Assembly (NCBI RefSeq): GCF_003075035.1
Contig: NZ_QCZE01000001.1
Coordinates: 1,796,602-1,860,601, forward strand
DNA length: 64,000 bases
Direction of reading: 5' to 3'
From: Zobellella maritima
GTDB taxonomy: Bacteria > Pseudomonadota > Gammaproteobacteria > Enterobacterales > Aeromonadaceae
Shown here in pieces: positions 48,620 to 57,987 of this stretch; position 1 is the first letter of the stretch, and each line of letters starts with the position of its first letter. The notes under the pieces were generated by a model. It did not search any database. It was not told where the DNA came from and saw only the letters and a list, made by a program, of their open reading frames with translations. A program made the position numbers and the translations under genes.

Positions 48620-49270
48620 ATGCTGACCCAAACGACCCTGGCCACCACCCTGGCCCGTTTCAAGATCATTCCGGTTATCCAGATCAACCGGATAGAACAA
48701 GCCCCCGCCCTGGCCAGAGCCCTGGTCGACAACGGCTTGCCTGTGGCCGAAGTGACCTTCAGGAGTGAAGGGGCGGCCGACGCCATTCGCCTGATGAAGC
48801 AGGCCTGCCCTGAGCTCTGCATCGGTGCCGGCACCATACTTAACGGCGCCCAGGCCGAGGCGGCCCTTGCAGCGGGGGCCGAGTTTATGGTCGCCCCCGG
48901 CCTGAACCCCAATACAGTCAAGGCCTGCCGCTCCCTTGAAGTTCCCTTTATACCCGGTATCAATAACCCGAGCCAGGTGGAGCAGGCACTGGAACTTGAG
49001 CTGAGCCTGCTCAAATTCTTCCCGGCCGAAGCCTCGGGAGGCATCAACATGGTCAAGTCCCTGCTGGCACCTTATCAGCAGATAAGCCTGATGCCGACCG
49101 GTGGCCTGACGCTGGAAAATGCCGGCGACTATCTGGCGCTGCCGCGGGTTATCTGTTGTGGCGGCACCTGGCTAACCCCCACCCGGCTGGTTGATGACGG
49201 CGCTACGGATCTCATTGGCCAGAACGTCAGGCAGGCGGTAGCGCGTTTCGCCCCGGATGCGCGGGCCTGA
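48620..49270 (+). CDS. eda: 2-keto-3-deoxy-6-phosphogluconate aldolase
   Basis: 216 aa class I aldolase that splits KDPG into pyruvate and glyceraldehyde-3-phosphate. The general-base Glu is in VAEVTFRSEGA near residue 45, GAGTILNGAQA is near 73, and the Schiff-base Lys is in LLKFFPAEASGG near 130. Full family length. AAAGGAA precedes ATG 48620 by about 5 nt. It is the last gene of the run that begins at rpiR and lies 10 nt behind kdgK. No edd is adjacent, so it serves KDG-type routes here. Confidence 0.94.
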   Translation: MLTQTTLATTLARFKIIPVIQINRIEQAPALARALVDNGLPVAEVTFRSEGAADAIRLMKQACPELCIGAGTILNGAQAEAALAAGAEFMVAPGLNPNTVKACRSLEVPFIPGINNPSQVEQALELELSLLKFFPAEASGGINMVKSLLAPYQQISLMPTGGLTLENAGDYLALPRVICCGGTWLTPTRLVDDGATDLIGQNVRQAVARFAPDARA

Positions 49271-49354
49271 GCCCGCGCATCATAAATAGCTTTATCGCGC
49301 GTTACCGGGAAAAACAGGCTCAAGCCCTCCAGTGTCACCCGGTAGATGCCATTT

Positions 49355-49409
49355 GACCACCAGGGCGGCGATGCCGGAACGGCAGGCACATGTTCCGGCC
49401 GCCACCGCG
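49355..49409. repeat. Dispersed intergenic repeat, short partial copy C
   Basis: About 55 nt sharing GACC.CCAGGG, ATGCCGGAACGGCAGG and TTCCGGCC with copies A and B. The left third is missing. It lies between eda and the cupin gene, which converge. Confidence 0.55.
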
Positions 49410-49437
49410 CCAGATTGAACAGCGCCATACCCATCCA

Positions 49438-49474
49438 TCAAAAAGCCCCCGGGCATCACTGCCTGGGGGCTTGC
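49438..49474. terminator. Bidirectional terminator between eda and the cupin gene
   Basis: Long stem AAGCCCCCGGGC / GCCTGGGGGCTT with a 6-nt loop. On the - strand it is followed by TTTTTG, so it ends the cupin transcript; it may also stop transcription from eda. Confidence 0.85.
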
Positions 49475-49498
49475 ATCTGTTATTTCGTCACACCGGGA

Positions 49499-49843
49499 TC
49501 AGGCGAAGACGAAATATTTCCTGACCGTTTCCACCACTTCCCAGGTGCCCCGGAAACCGGGCTCGACCACGAAGATATCGCCGGCCTTGAGGTGGATCGG
49601 TTCCTCCCCTTCCGGAGTAAGGATGCAGTAGCCTTCACGGAAGTCGCAGTATTCCCACTTGGTATAATTCACCGCCCATTTGCCCGGGGTACAGATCCAG
49701 GTGCCCATGATCTTGCTGCCGTCTTCCGAGGTATAGGCATTCAGGTTTACCGTGTGCGGGTCGCCGGAGAGCTTCTCCCACTTGGTCGCATCCAGCAAAA
49801 CATCAGGCTGGGTGTCGCGTAAGACAGTGATCCGTTTTGACAT
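49499..49843 (-). CDS. Cupin-domain protein (DUF861/EutQ-like)
   Basis: 114 aa, a single small beta-barrel. GTWICTPGKWAVNYTKWEYCDFREGYCILTPE spans much of cupin motif 1, and HLKAGDIFVVEPGFRGTWEV matches motif 2. The metal-binding His set of classic cupins is mostly absent (residues in the REG position are kept), as in the ureidoglycine-aminohydrolase-like DUF861 group. The role is unknown. It lies downstream of soxG on the same strand but beyond a terminator, so it may be read through or have its own promoter. Such cupins are often seen beside amine and sarcosine catabolic genes. Confidence 0.82.
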   Translation of the reverse strand: MSKRITVLRDTQPDVLLDATKWEKLSGDPHTVNLNAYTSEDGSKIMGTWICTPGKWAVNYTKWEYCDFREGYCILTPEGEEPIHLKAGDIFVVEPGFRGTWEVVETVRKYFVFA

Positions 49844-49946
49844 GCTATTTCCTTATCTCTTATCGGGTTGAACTGGTAAACGGCCGGTGCCGTTCAGCGT
49901 GCTGGTGTTGTTGCCGGGCAGCCGACAGCAACGCCGGATACTCCAT

Positions 49947-49972
49947 GGAAAAGGGCCCCTGAGGGCCCTCTG
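49947..49972 (-). terminator. Terminator of the sox operon
   Basis: AGGGCCC-CTGA-GGGCCCT stem (49952-49969). On the - strand it is followed by TTTCC. It is just after the soxG stop. Confidence 0.75.
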
Positions 49973-49976
49973 GCAA

Positions 49977-50606
49977 TCAGCGCTTGATAACCAGACCATA
50001 TTCCTGGCTGGCGTCCTGCAACCACATCCACACATAGTCCGCGAAGCTGCGGCGTACCACCAGCTCGAAGCTGTCGGCGCCGGTTCGGCGCAGCAGCACG
50101 CTGCTCTTGGCGAACACGGTGCCCACACACTTGCCGGTGGGGAAGTTGGACGGGTGAATGTCGTAGGGCGTCGACTTCTTCAGCACCAGCTCCGCCTTGG
50201 GACCGGACAGCTCCAACACTGTCTGGCCGCCGCTGACGTCGTTGATGGCATAGTGGCCCGTCAGCTGCTCGCGTAGCTGGGCTTCCAACTGCCCTTCACG
50301 GCCGCCCTCTACTATGATCAGCCACTCGTCCGGCGCTAGCCACTGCACCAGTACCTGGTCGTTTTCCGCCGAGCTGCTTGGCTCGGTGGGCAATGCGACA
50401 CCCAGTACCTTGGCAACCACGCTGGCAAACAGATCGTTGCCGGCATTGCCGCGTAGCACCAGGTGCCCCAGCAACGCCTTCTCCCGCAGTACGACCTCTC
50501 CCTGCAGATTTTTTTCAGCCAGCGCCGGCAGGTCGGCATGGTACAGGGGGGATTCAACCCGCACCTGTTGAGTGGACTCGGCCAGTTTGGTGGTTACCTT
50601 AGACAT
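49977..50606 (-). CDS. soxG: Sarcosine oxidase gamma subunit
   Basis: 209 aa. Subunit of the heterotetrameric sarcosine oxidase. The SoxG family pattern is seen in WLAPDEWLIIVEGG near residue 92, INDVSGGQTVLELSGPKAE near 125, and CVGTVFAKSSVLLRR near 160. ATG 50606 is chosen for AGGAGA 8 nt upstream; the frame stays open further 5' inside soxA. It overlaps the soxA end by 8 nt and is the last gene of the operon. Confidence 0.93.
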   Translation of the reverse strand: MSKVTTKLAESTQQVRVESPLYHADLPALAEKNLQGEVVLREKALLGHLVLRGNAGNDLFASVVAKVLGVALPTEPSSSAENDQVLVQWLAPDEWLIIVEGGREGQLEAQLREQLTGHYAINDVSGGQTVLELSGPKAELVLKKSTPYDIHPSNFPTGKCVGTVFAKSSVLLRRTGADSFELVVRRSFADYVWMWLQDASQEYGLVIKR

Positions 50607-53600
50607 GCTGACGCTCTCCTTTGGGATCATAGAAAATGGGGCTGGTGATTTCCGCTTCCAGCACACGGCCGTCCGCCAGCGGACAATACACTGTCTGACC
50701 GGTGCGCTGGAGGCCATCCTTGACCAGTGCCAGGGCTATCGAGTGGCCCAGGTTGGCGCTGTAATAGCTGGATGACACATGACCTTCCATCTTCATCGGA
50801 ATAGCCTGCTTGGGATCCAGTACGATCTGCGCCCCTTCCGGAATCACCACCTGAGGATCCTTGGACTTCAGGCCCACAAACTGCTTACGGTCGGTACGCG
50901 CGGTATCGGAACGCGACCAGGAGCGCTTGCCGATAAACGGAAACTCCTTCGTCTTGCCGATCGCCCAGCCCATCGCCATGTCGTCGGGGGTCACAGAGCC
51001 GTCGGTGTCCTGACCGGCGATGATAAAGCCCTTCTCGGCGCGCAGCACGTGCATGGTCTCGGTGCCATAGGGGGTGATGTTGAACTCGGCACCTGCCTCC
51101 ATCAGCGCTTCCCACACGTGCAATCCATAGTTGGCCTGCACGTTGATTTCAAACGACAGCTCACCGGTAAAGGAGATGCGGAAGATACGCGCCGCCACAC
51201 CGGCCACCGTCGCCGACCGCCAGTCCATGAACTTGAAGTTCTCACCGGACAGGTCTACATTCTCGGCCACCTTCTCCAGCACCTTGCGGCTGTTGGGGCC
51301 CGAAACGGTCATGGTCGCCCAGTGATCGGTAACACTGGTCATATACACTTCCAGCTCCGGCCACTCGGTCTGGTGCCACAATTCCAGCCACTGCAGCACG
51401 CCGGCGGCGCCGCCGGTGGTGGTGGTCATGATGAAGTGGTTATCGTCGATGCAGGAAGTAACCCCGTCATCGAAGATCATGCCGTCTTCCTTACACATCA
51501 GGCCGTAGCGGCACTTGCCCACCGCCAGCTTGGTCCAGGCGTTGGTGTAGATGCGGTTGAGGAATTCCCGCGCGTCCGCACCCTGGATGTCGATCTTGCC
51601 CAGGGTTGAAGCATCCATAATGCCCACGCTGGTACGGGTCGCCACACATTCCCGATTCACGGCCTTGTGCAGATCCTCACCGGCCTTGGGGAAGTACCAG
51701 GGACGCTTCCACTGGCCCACATCCTCGAACTCGGCACCATGCTTGACATGCCAGGCATGCATGGGCGTAAAACGCGCCGGATCGAACAGGTGGTGTGCAT
51801 CACGCCCGGCCAGTGCTCCGAAGGTCACCGGAGTATAGTTGGGACGGAACACGGTCGTGCCGGTTTCCGGGATGCTCTTGTTCATGCTCTGGGCGGCAAT
51901 GGCCATGCCGTTGATGTTGCCCAGCTTGCCCTGGTCGGTACCAAAGCCCATGGCAGTATAGCGCTTGATGTGCTCGATGGACTCGAAGCCCTCACGGACC
52001 GCCAGCTGGATACCCGCTGCGGTTACGTCGTTCTGATAATCGACGAACTGCTTGGGCGCCCGGCTGACCGGCTTGCTGTGCGGCACCAGGTACAGGGCCT
52101 GGGCAGCATCTTCCTGAGGGTCACGGGTGCTGATTTCTGCATCCACCACGCTGGCGGACAACTCGCCGTAACCGGCGGCGACAGCCGCCTCACGGCCGGC
52201 GACCAGGCCTTCGGCCAGCACGGCCGACAACGCATAGCTGCCCTGTACCCCGCCTGCCAGCAGCTGCTTCTGTACGGTCGGGCCGGGTACGAAACCGGCG
52301 ATATCGTCCCGCCATACCGGCTTGGAACCGGTATGGCAAGCCAGGTGTACCACCGGGCTCCAACCGCCGGAGGTGGCGATGGTGTCACAGGCCACTTCGA
52401 TGGCCTTGCCGGTCACCTGGGTGCCGTCGGCATTGAGCGGTGCTACCAGGGCGCCGCTGACCCGCTTCTTGCCCTTGGCCTCGATCACGCCATGGCCGGT
52501 ATAGATAGTTACGCCGCGCGCCTTCAGCGCCTGATAGCGCTCACCGCGGGGAGCAGCACGGCTGTCGACCACGGCCGCAACCGGACGACCCGCGTCCAGC
52601 CAGTCGATGGCGGTCTGGTAGCCATGATCGTTGGTGGTCATCAACAGCAGCTGCTGACCAGGTACCACACCATAACGGTTGATATAGGTGGACACGGCAC
52701 CGGCCACCAAACAGCCGGGCAGATCGTTGTTGCCGTACACCAGCGGACGCTCGTGAGCGCCGGTGGCCAGGATCACCTGCTTGGCACGGATCCGGTGCAG
52801 CCGCTGACGGCTCTGGCCGGACACCCGCTCACCCAGGTGGTCGGTGCGCCGCTCGAGCACGGTGACAAAGTTTTGATCATAGTAGCCAATACCGGTACTG
52901 CGCGGCAGCAGTTGTACATCGGGCAGAGCCTGCAGCTCCTTGACCGCCGCCGCCACCCACTGGCTCGGCGCCTGGCCGTTGATCAGCTGGGTGCTGTGCA
53001 GCAGGTGACCACCGAACTCGTTTTGCTCATCGACCAGCATCACCCGCGCACCGCGACGACCGGCGGCCAGCGCCGCGGCCAGGCCGGCGGCACCGCCACC
53101 GACAATCAGCACGTCACAGTGGTGATTGAGCTTGTCGTAGCTGTCCGGATCGCGCTCTTTCGGCACCCGGCCCAGACCGGCCGCCTTGCGGATCAGATGT
53201 TCGTACTTCGGCCACATGGACTCGGGGTACATGAAGGTCTTGTAGTAGAAGCCGGGGGGCATCATGCTGCCGCCGAGCTTGCCCATCACGCCCATGATGT
53301 CCTTATCCACATTGGGCCAGCCGTTGGTGCTGGTGGCGGTCAGGCCATCATACAGATCGGCCTGGGTGCCGCGGATATTGGGGATCAGGGTCGCTTCCTG
53401 ACTACCTACCTGCAGGATGCAGTTCGGCTCTTCGGCACCGGCGGCGGTGATGCCGCGGGGACGGGAATACTTGAACGAACGACCGACCACATCCACGCCG
53501 TTGGCCAGCAGCGCCGAGGCGATGGTGTCGCCCTCGAAACCCTGGTAACGGGTGCCGTTGAAGATAAAGCTCAGGGGCTTGCTGCGGTTAACCCGGCCCT

Positions 53601-53628
53601 TGCTGCTGATGCGGTTTTTCTGGCTCAT
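50599..53628 (-). CDS. soxA: Sarcosine oxidase alpha subunit
   Basis: 1009 aa. It carries noncovalent dinucleotide binding and the THF-linked half-reaction. The N-terminal ~100 residues form a ferredoxin-like Fer2_4 region. A dinucleotide site is seen near residue 175 (LIVGGGAAGLAAALAAGRRG), with a second GARVMLVDEQNEFGGHLL strand-loop. The C-terminal ~400 residues are aminomethyltransferase (GcvT)-like, where methylene-THF would be formed. Product: sarcosine to glycine with H2O2 and 5,10-methylene-THF. AAGGAGG precedes the start, which overlaps the soxD stop (ATGA). Confidence 0.96.
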   Translation of the reverse strand: MSQKNRISSKGRVNRSKPLSFIFNGTRYQGFEGDTIASALLANGVDVVGRSFKYSRPRGITAAGAEEPNCILQVGSQEATLIPNIRGTQADLYDGLTATSTNGWPNVDKDIMGVMGKLGGSMMPPGFYYKTFMYPESMWPKYEHLIRKAAGLGRVPKERDPDSYDKLNHHCDVLIVGGGAAGLAAALAAGRRGARVMLVDEQNEFGGHLLHSTQLINGQAPSQWVAAAVKELQALPDVQLLPRSTGIGYYDQNFVTVLERRTDHLGERVSGQSRQRLHRIRAKQVILATGAHERPLVYGNNDLPGCLVAGAVSTYINRYGVVPGQQLLLMTTNDHGYQTAIDWLDAGRPVAAVVDSRAAPRGERYQALKARGVTIYTGHGVIEAKGKKRVSGALVAPLNADGTQVTGKAIEVACDTIATSGGWSPVVHLACHTGSKPVWRDDIAGFVPGPTVQKQLLAGGVQGSYALSAVLAEGLVAGREAAVAAGYGELSASVVDAEISTRDPQEDAAQALYLVPHSKPVSRAPKQFVDYQNDVTAAGIQLAVREGFESIEHIKRYTAMGFGTDQGKLGNINGMAIAAQSMNKSIPETGTTVFRPNYTPVTFGALAGRDAHHLFDPARFTPMHAWHVKHGAEFEDVGQWKRPWYFPKAGEDLHKAVNRECVATRTSVGIMDASTLGKIDIQGADAREFLNRIYTNAWTKLAVGKCRYGLMCKEDGMIFDDGVTSCIDDNHFIMTTTTGGAAGVLQWLELWHQTEWPELEVYMTSVTDHWATMTVSGPNSRKVLEKVAENVDLSGENFKFMDWRSATVAGVAARIFRISFTGELSFEINVQANYGLHVWEALMEAGAEFNITPYGTETMHVLRAEKGFIIAGQDTDGSVTPDDMAMGWAIGKTKEFPFIGKRSWSRSDTARTDRKQFVGLKSKDPQVVIPEGAQIVLDPKQAIPMKMEGHVSSSYYSANLGHSIALALVKDGLQRTGQTVYCPLADGRVLEAEITSPIFYDPKGERQHV

Positions 53629-53921
53629 GCGTTGCCTCCTTGCTCAACCACCTGGGGTTGCTCGCCAATCTTGTAGGTTTCCTTGATTTCGTAGGTCACC
53701 GTGTGCCGGGTCGCGTTAAAGAACTTGCGGCAGCCAGTCGCGTGGATCCACAACTCATGGTGCAGGCCGCGCGGGTTCTTGCGGAAAAACAGGTACTGGG
53801 CCCACTGTTCGTCGGTCAGCGCATCCGGATCGGTCGGCCGTGCAATATGGGCTTCGCCGGCACAGTGAAACTCTTCTTCTTCCCGCATTTCCCCACAGTG
53901 GGGGCAGTAAATATGTAACAT
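53625..53921 (-). CDS. soxD: Sarcosine oxidase delta subunit
   Basis: 98 aa, the small zinc-binding subunit. The zinc ligands are visible at the N-terminus: CPHCG (Cys6, Cys9) and EFHCAGEAHI near 20. The conserved WAQYLFFRKNPRGLHHELWIHATGC core follows. It has a 4-nt ATGA overlap with soxA and lies 11 nt after soxB. Confidence 0.96.
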   Translation of the reverse strand: MLHIYCPHCGEMREEEEFHCAGEAHIARPTDPDALTDEQWAQYLFFRKNPRGLHHELWIHATGCRKFFNATRHTVTYEIKETYKIGEQPQVVEQGGNA

Positions 53922-53932
53922 GGGGGCTCTCC

Positions 53933-55186
53933 TTAGTGGGCCACGCCGGCGGCGCCGTGTTCATCGATCAGGTGACCGGTGTTGAAGCGGTCAATGGTAA
54001 AGGGCCGGGCCAGATCATGGGGCTCGTCATGGGCGATGGTATGGGCAAACACATGGCCCGAGCCGGGGGTAGCCTTGAAGCCACCGGTACCCCAACCGCA
54101 GTTGAAATACAGCCCCTTGATATGGGTCTTGGAAATGATCGGGCAGGCGTCCGGACAGGTATCGACGATACCGCCCCAGGTGCGGTTGAGGCGCACACGG
54201 CTGAAGATCGGGAACATCTCGACGATGGCGGCGATGGTGTGCTCGACGGTTGGGAAAGATCCGCGCTGGCCATAGCCGAGGAAGCTGTCGATACCGGCGC
54301 CGATCACCAGGTCACCCTTGTCGGACTGAGACACATAGCCGTGTACGTGGTTGGACATCACCACAGTGTCGAGAATCGGCTTGAGCGGCTCGGATACCAT
54401 GGCCTGCAGTGGATGGGACTCGAGCGGCAGCTTCATGCCCACCATGTTAGCCATTACCCCGGAGTTGCCGGCGGTCACGCAGGCCACCTTGGGCGCGGAG
54501 ATGAAACCACGGCTGGTTTCCACACCGGTCACGGCGCCGTTGGCACGGCGGATGCCGGTGACTTCGGTCTGCTGGATCAGGTGGACGCCCAAAGCGTCGG
54601 CGGCACGGGCAAAGCCCCAGGCCACGGCGTCGTGACGGGCGGTACCGCCGCGGGCCTGCCAGGATGCACCCATTACCGGGTAGCGGGCATTCTTGGAGCA
54701 GTCCAGGATCGGCACCATGTCCTGCACCTGCTGGGCGGTAAGCACTTCGCCATCGATGCCGTTGAGGCGGTTGGCGTTGACCCGGCGCTCGATGTCGCGC
54801 ATGTCCTGCAGGGTATGACCCAGGTTGAGCACGCCACGCTGGCTGAACATCAGGTTGTAGTTGAGGTCCTGGGCCAGGCCTTCCCACAGCTTCATGGAAT
54901 GCTCGTACAGCCAGGCTGCCTCGTCCCACAGATAGTTGGAGCGGACTATGGTGGTGTTACGGGCGGTGTTACCGCCGCCCAGGTAGCCCTTCTCGATCAC
55001 CGCCACATTGGTGATGCCGTGTACCTTGGCCAGGTAATAGGCAGTGGCCAGGCCGTGGCCGCCACCGCCGACGATGATCACATCATAGCCTTCTTTCTTG
55101 GGGGTAGGATTCTGCCACACCCGCTGCCAGTTCTCGTGGTGGCTGAGGGCGTGCTTGAGCAACCCGAAACCTGAATACTTTTGCAT
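53933..55186 (-). CDS. soxB: Sarcosine oxidase beta subunit
   Basis: 417 aa flavoprotein subunit that oxidises sarcosine. The FAD-binding motif is [20 protein letters not shown] near residue 35; [18 protein letters not shown] is near 72, the loop typical of SoxB; and a C-terminal [17 protein letters not shown] near 370 is the DAO-family end. It begins the soxBDAG run, with AGGTGA upstream. glyA precedes it by 124 nt on the same strand, probably as the first gene of the operon. Confidence 0.96.
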   Translation of the reverse strand: MQKYSGFGLLKHALSHHENWQRVWQNPTPKKEGYDVIIVGGGGHGLATAYYLAKVHGITNVAVIEKGYLGGGNTARNTTIVRSNYLWDEAAWLYEHSMKLWEGLAQDLNYNLMFSQRGVLNLGHTLQDMRDIERRVNANRLNGIDGEVLTAQQVQDMVPILDCSKNARYPVMGASWQARGGTARHDAVAWGFARAADALGVHLIQQTEVTGIRRANGAVTGVETSRGFISAPKVACVTAGNSGVMANMVGMKLPLESHPLQAMVSEPLKPILDTVVMSNHVHGYVSQSDKGDLVIGAGIDSFLGYGQRGSFPTVEHTIAAIVEMFPIFSRVRLNRTWGGIVDTCPDACPIISKTHIKGLYFNCGWGTGGFKATPGSGHVFAHTIAHDEPHDLARPFTIDRFNTGHLIDEHGAAGVAH

Positions 55187-55310
55187 ACTGTCACCTGTTC
55201 TTGGTAAGGGCGAACGTTGTCAGTCCGACAGACTTGCGGGCTGGGCCGTTTGGGGCCGCCCCACCCCGCCTGCCGGGGCATACAGTCGCTCGTCTAAAGC
55301 GAATATAGGG

Positions 55311-56564
55311 TTAGCGATATACCGGAAAATAGCTGCACAGGGTGGCGACCTGATCTTTCACCGCGATAATCACCTCGGGGTCATCCATGTGCTCCAGAAT
55401 GTCGCAGATCCAGCCGGCCAGCTGGCGGCAATGCTCGACCTTGAAGCCGCGACTGGTCACCGCCGGGGTGCCGATACGCAGGCCGGAAGTCACAAAAGGC
55501 GACTGAGGATCATTGGGTACGGCATTCTTGTTGACCGTGATATGGGCATCGCCCAGCACCCGGTCCGCGTCCTTGCCGGTAATGCCCTTGTCGGACAGGT
55601 CCAGCAGGAAAAGATGGTTGTCGGTGCCGTTGGAAACGACGTTGAAGCCCCGCTTCTGGAACACTTCCACCATGGCGCGGGCATTGTCGATTACGCCCTG
55701 CTGGTAATCGCGGAACTCCGGCGCCAGGGCCTCGGCAAAGGCCACGGCCTTGGCAGCGATGGCATGCATCAGCGGGCCGCCCTGACCACCGGGGAAGACA
55801 GCGGCATTGAGCTTCTTCTCGAGTTCCGGGTTGGTGCGCGCCAGGATCAGGCCGCCACGGGGACCGCGCAGGGTCTTGTGGGTGGTGGTAGTCACCACAT
55901 CGGCAAACGGCAGCGGATTGGGATAGAGGCCGGCGGCAACCAGGCCGGCAACATGGGCCATGTCCACGAACAGGTAGGCACCCACCTTGTCGGCGATGGC
56001 ACGGAAGCGGGCCCAGTCCATGACCCGGGAGTAGGCAGAAAAACCGGCCACTATCATGCGCGGCTTGTGCTCGATGGCCAGGGCTTCGACCTGATCATAA
56101 TCCACCTCGCCGGTGGCCTCGTTCAGGCCGTATTGCACCGCATTGTAGATCTTGCCGGAAAAGCTCACCTTGGCGCCGTGAGTCAGGTGGCCGCCATGAG
56201 CCAGGCTCATGCCGAGTATGGTATCGCCCGGCTCGCACAAGGCCATAAAGACGGCGGCATTAGCCTGGGAACCGGAATGAGGCTGGACGTTGGCATAGTC
56301 GGCGCCGAACAGCGCCTTGGCACGATCGATGGCCAGCTGTTCAATCTTGTCCACCGCCTGGCAGCCGCCGTAGTAGCGCTTGCCCGGGTAACCTTCGGCG
56401 TATTTGTTGGTCAGCACAGAGCCCTGGGCTTCCATCACCGCGGGGCTGGTATAGTTTTCGGAGGCGATCAGCTCGATATGCTGTTCCTGACGGCTGGCTT
56501 CTTCTTCCATGGCGGCCCAGACAGCCGGATCAATATCCTGAATACGCGTGTGCTTGCTAAACAT
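55311..56564 (-). CDS. glyA: Serine hydroxymethyltransferase (sox-linked copy)
   Basis: 417 aa PLP enzyme that interconverts glycine plus methylene-THF with serine plus THF. The PLP Lys is in [16 protein letters not shown] near residue 229. [20 protein letters not shown] is near 30 and [11 protein letters not shown] near 53. AAGGAG 10 nt upstream fixes ATG 56564; the in-frame ATG at 56615 adds 17 residues without family similarity. Its place ahead of soxBDAG makes sense, because both products of the oxidase, glycine and methylene-THF, are its substrates. A separate housekeeping glyA may exist elsewhere (inference). Confidence 0.95.
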   Translation of the reverse strand: MFSKHTRIQDIDPAVWAAMEEEASRQEQHIELIASENYTSPAVMEAQGSVLTNKYAEGYPGKRYYGGCQAVDKIEQLAIDRAKALFGADYANVQPHSGSQANAAVFMALCEPGDTILGMSLAHGGHLTHGAKVSFSGKIYNAVQYGLNEATGEVDYDQVEALAIEHKPRMIVAGFSAYSRVMDWARFRAIADKVGAYLFVDMAHVAGLVAAGLYPNPLPFADVVTTTTHKTLRGPRGGLILARTNPELEKKLNAAVFPGGQGGPLMHAIAAKAVAFAEALAPEFRDYQQGVIDNARAMVEVFQKRGFNVVSNGTDNHLFLLDLSDKGITGKDADRVLGDAHITVNKNAVPNDPQSPFVTSGLRIGTPAVTSRGFKVEHCRQLAGWICDILEHMDDPEVIIAVKDQVATLCSYFPVYR

Positions 56565-56718
56565 CTTCTTTGCTCTCCTTTCCGGGCGATGGGCCACCCA
56601 AGCAGACTTACTCATCCCTGGCAGCGCCTCTTAACAGGTGCACTCCAAGCCTTATTGAGGCTCATAGTAAAGAGTGCAAGCACCCGGTGTTTGACTGGCT
56701 GCGGCGTAATGCTGTGTA

Positions 56719-56848
56719 TTTGCGACAGGAATGTGCGGAAAATGTTACTATGCGTGGCCGTCACCTGCCGATTTACGACATCCGTGCCCGGCGAGAGCCG
56801 AGGGCTGCCTAGCTGTTTGCGACACCCGAGCCCGGCGGGTACCGAGGG
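56719..56848. promoter_or_regulatory. Direct repeats in the glyA-soxBDAG / regulator divergent region
   Basis: Two 29-nt imperfect copies (24 matches by my alignment) start at 56776 and 56820, 44 nt apart: CGACA.CCG.GCCCGGCG with a shared CCGAGGG end. The word TTTGCGACA or TTTACGACA occurs three times, at 56719, 56772 and 56816. They are candidate operators for the adjacent GlxA-type regulator; a small dispersed repeat is the alternative. Confidence 0.45.
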
Positions 56849-56940
56849 TGAAAAGCCGGGCAGGAGCCGGTAATATTGAACAAATGTCCCTTTATCCAGG
56901 TTCAACCTGGTTACCATCCGCTGTAACGAGTCTGCCATCG

Positions 56941-57987
56941 ATGCGTGAAGCCAAAGAAAAACGTCATTTCAGTAGCCTGTTGCGTGATGCCAACAGCGCC
57001 TTCCTGCCGAGTCCGGAAACAGACGAAAAGCCGGTACGAGTGGGCTTTGTGCTGCTGGAGCACTTTTCCATGATGGCCTTTACCGCAGCGGTCGACGCCC
57101 TGGTCACCGCCAACCTGGTGCGTACGGCCCCCCTGTTCAGCTTCTGTACCTTCGGGCTGGATGCGGTCATGGTAAAAAGCGACCTGGCGCTGGATATCTC
57201 CACCACCGGCGAGCTGACCCAGTTACCGCTGGAGGGCGAACAGGCCCTGGACATCCTGATAGTCTGCGGCGGCTATCGTTGCTCCCTGGCGGAACAACCA
57301 TTGCTGACCGCCAAGTTGAGGGCCGCGGCCAAAAACGACATCATCCTGGGCGGACTCTGGAACGGCGCCATTCCGCTGGCCTATGCCGGGTTGCTCGACC
57401 AGCAAAGTTGTGCCCTGCACCCGGACAACCACGCCTTCGCCCGGGAGCGGTTCGACAAGGTGAAGGTTTCCGAGCGAGTACTGGTGGCGGAAGACAAGCG
57501 GGTGACCAGCGCCGGTCCCAGCAGTGCCCTGGAGATGATGCTGGCGTTGATCGAGCAGGTCCAGGACAAGGCAACGGTGCGGGCCATCCGGGAGATCCTC
57601 AGTTGTGATCAGGTCGCCGACAGCGATGAGGCCAAGCTGGTGCTGCCCGCCGATGACCCCAGCTTCCCGGAGACCCTGCGCAACCTGCTGCGGCTGATGA
57701 GCAGCAATATCGAAGAACCGCTCAGCGTCGATGAGCTGGCTTCCTTCGTGGGGGTGTCCCGGCGACGCATCGAACGGCTATTTCAAACTCATATGGAGAC
57801 CACTCCCTCCCGTTACTACCTGGAGCTGCGCATCACCCATGCCCGTCGCCTGCTGCTGCAGAGCGATGACACCATCGTTAACATCGCCGTGGCCTGCGGT
57901 TTCCTCAGCTCTACCCATTTCAGCCATTGCTTCAAGGACTATTTCGGCATCTCCCCCAGCCAGGCAAGGCAGAAGCAACGGGGGTAA
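56941..57987 (+). CDS. GlxA family AraC-type transcriptional regulator (GbdR/SouR-like)
   Basis: 348 aa from ATG 56941; ATG 56884 would add 19 residues, and neither has a strong Shine-Dalgarno. The N-terminal DJ-1/PfpI-like domain is at ~35-205 (VRVGFVLLEHFSMMAFTAAVDALVTANL), where LGGLWNGAIPLA replaces the usual Gly/Cys-containing nucleophile elbow, so it is not an amidase. The C-terminal AraC double HTH is at ~245-345 (DELASFVGVSRRRIERLF, then NIAVACGFLSSTHFSHCFKDYFGISP). It is divergent from glyA-soxBDAG, so it probably activates that operon in response to sarcosine or betaine-type ligands, as GbdR and SouR do in Pseudomonas (inference). Confidence 0.88.
   Translation: MREAKEKRHFSSLLRDANSAFLPSPETDEKPVRVGFVLLEHFSMMAFTAAVDALVTANLVRTAPLFSFCTFGLDAVMVKSDLALDISTTGELTQLPLEGEQALDILIVCGGYRCSLAEQPLLTAKLRAAAKNDIILGGLWNGAIPLAYAGLLDQQSCALHPDNHAFARERFDKVKVSERVLVAEDKRVTSAGPSSALEMMLALIEQVQDKATVRAIREILSCDQVADSDEAKLVLPADDPSFPETLRNLLRLMSSNIEEPLSVDELASFVGVSRRRIERLFQTHMETTPSRYYLELRITHARRLLLQSDDTIVNIAVACGFLSSTHFSHCFKDYFGISPSQARQKQRG

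Noticed and set aside
51667-53676. Open frame of 669 codons on the + strand
   Set aside because: It lies antisense to soxA, which is certain; high GC third positions leave the opposite strand open. It has no motifs.
53840-55174. Open frame of 444 codons on the + strand
   Set aside because: Shadow of soxB and soxD; no signal, motif or ribosome site.
56776-56848. The paired 29-nt repeats as a CRISPR fragment
   Set aside because: Only two diverged copies with a 15-nt spacer and no cas genes; operator or small repeat is more likely.
55098-56873. Open frame of 591 codons on the + strand
   Set aside because: Shadow of glyA running through its upstream region; no family resemblance.
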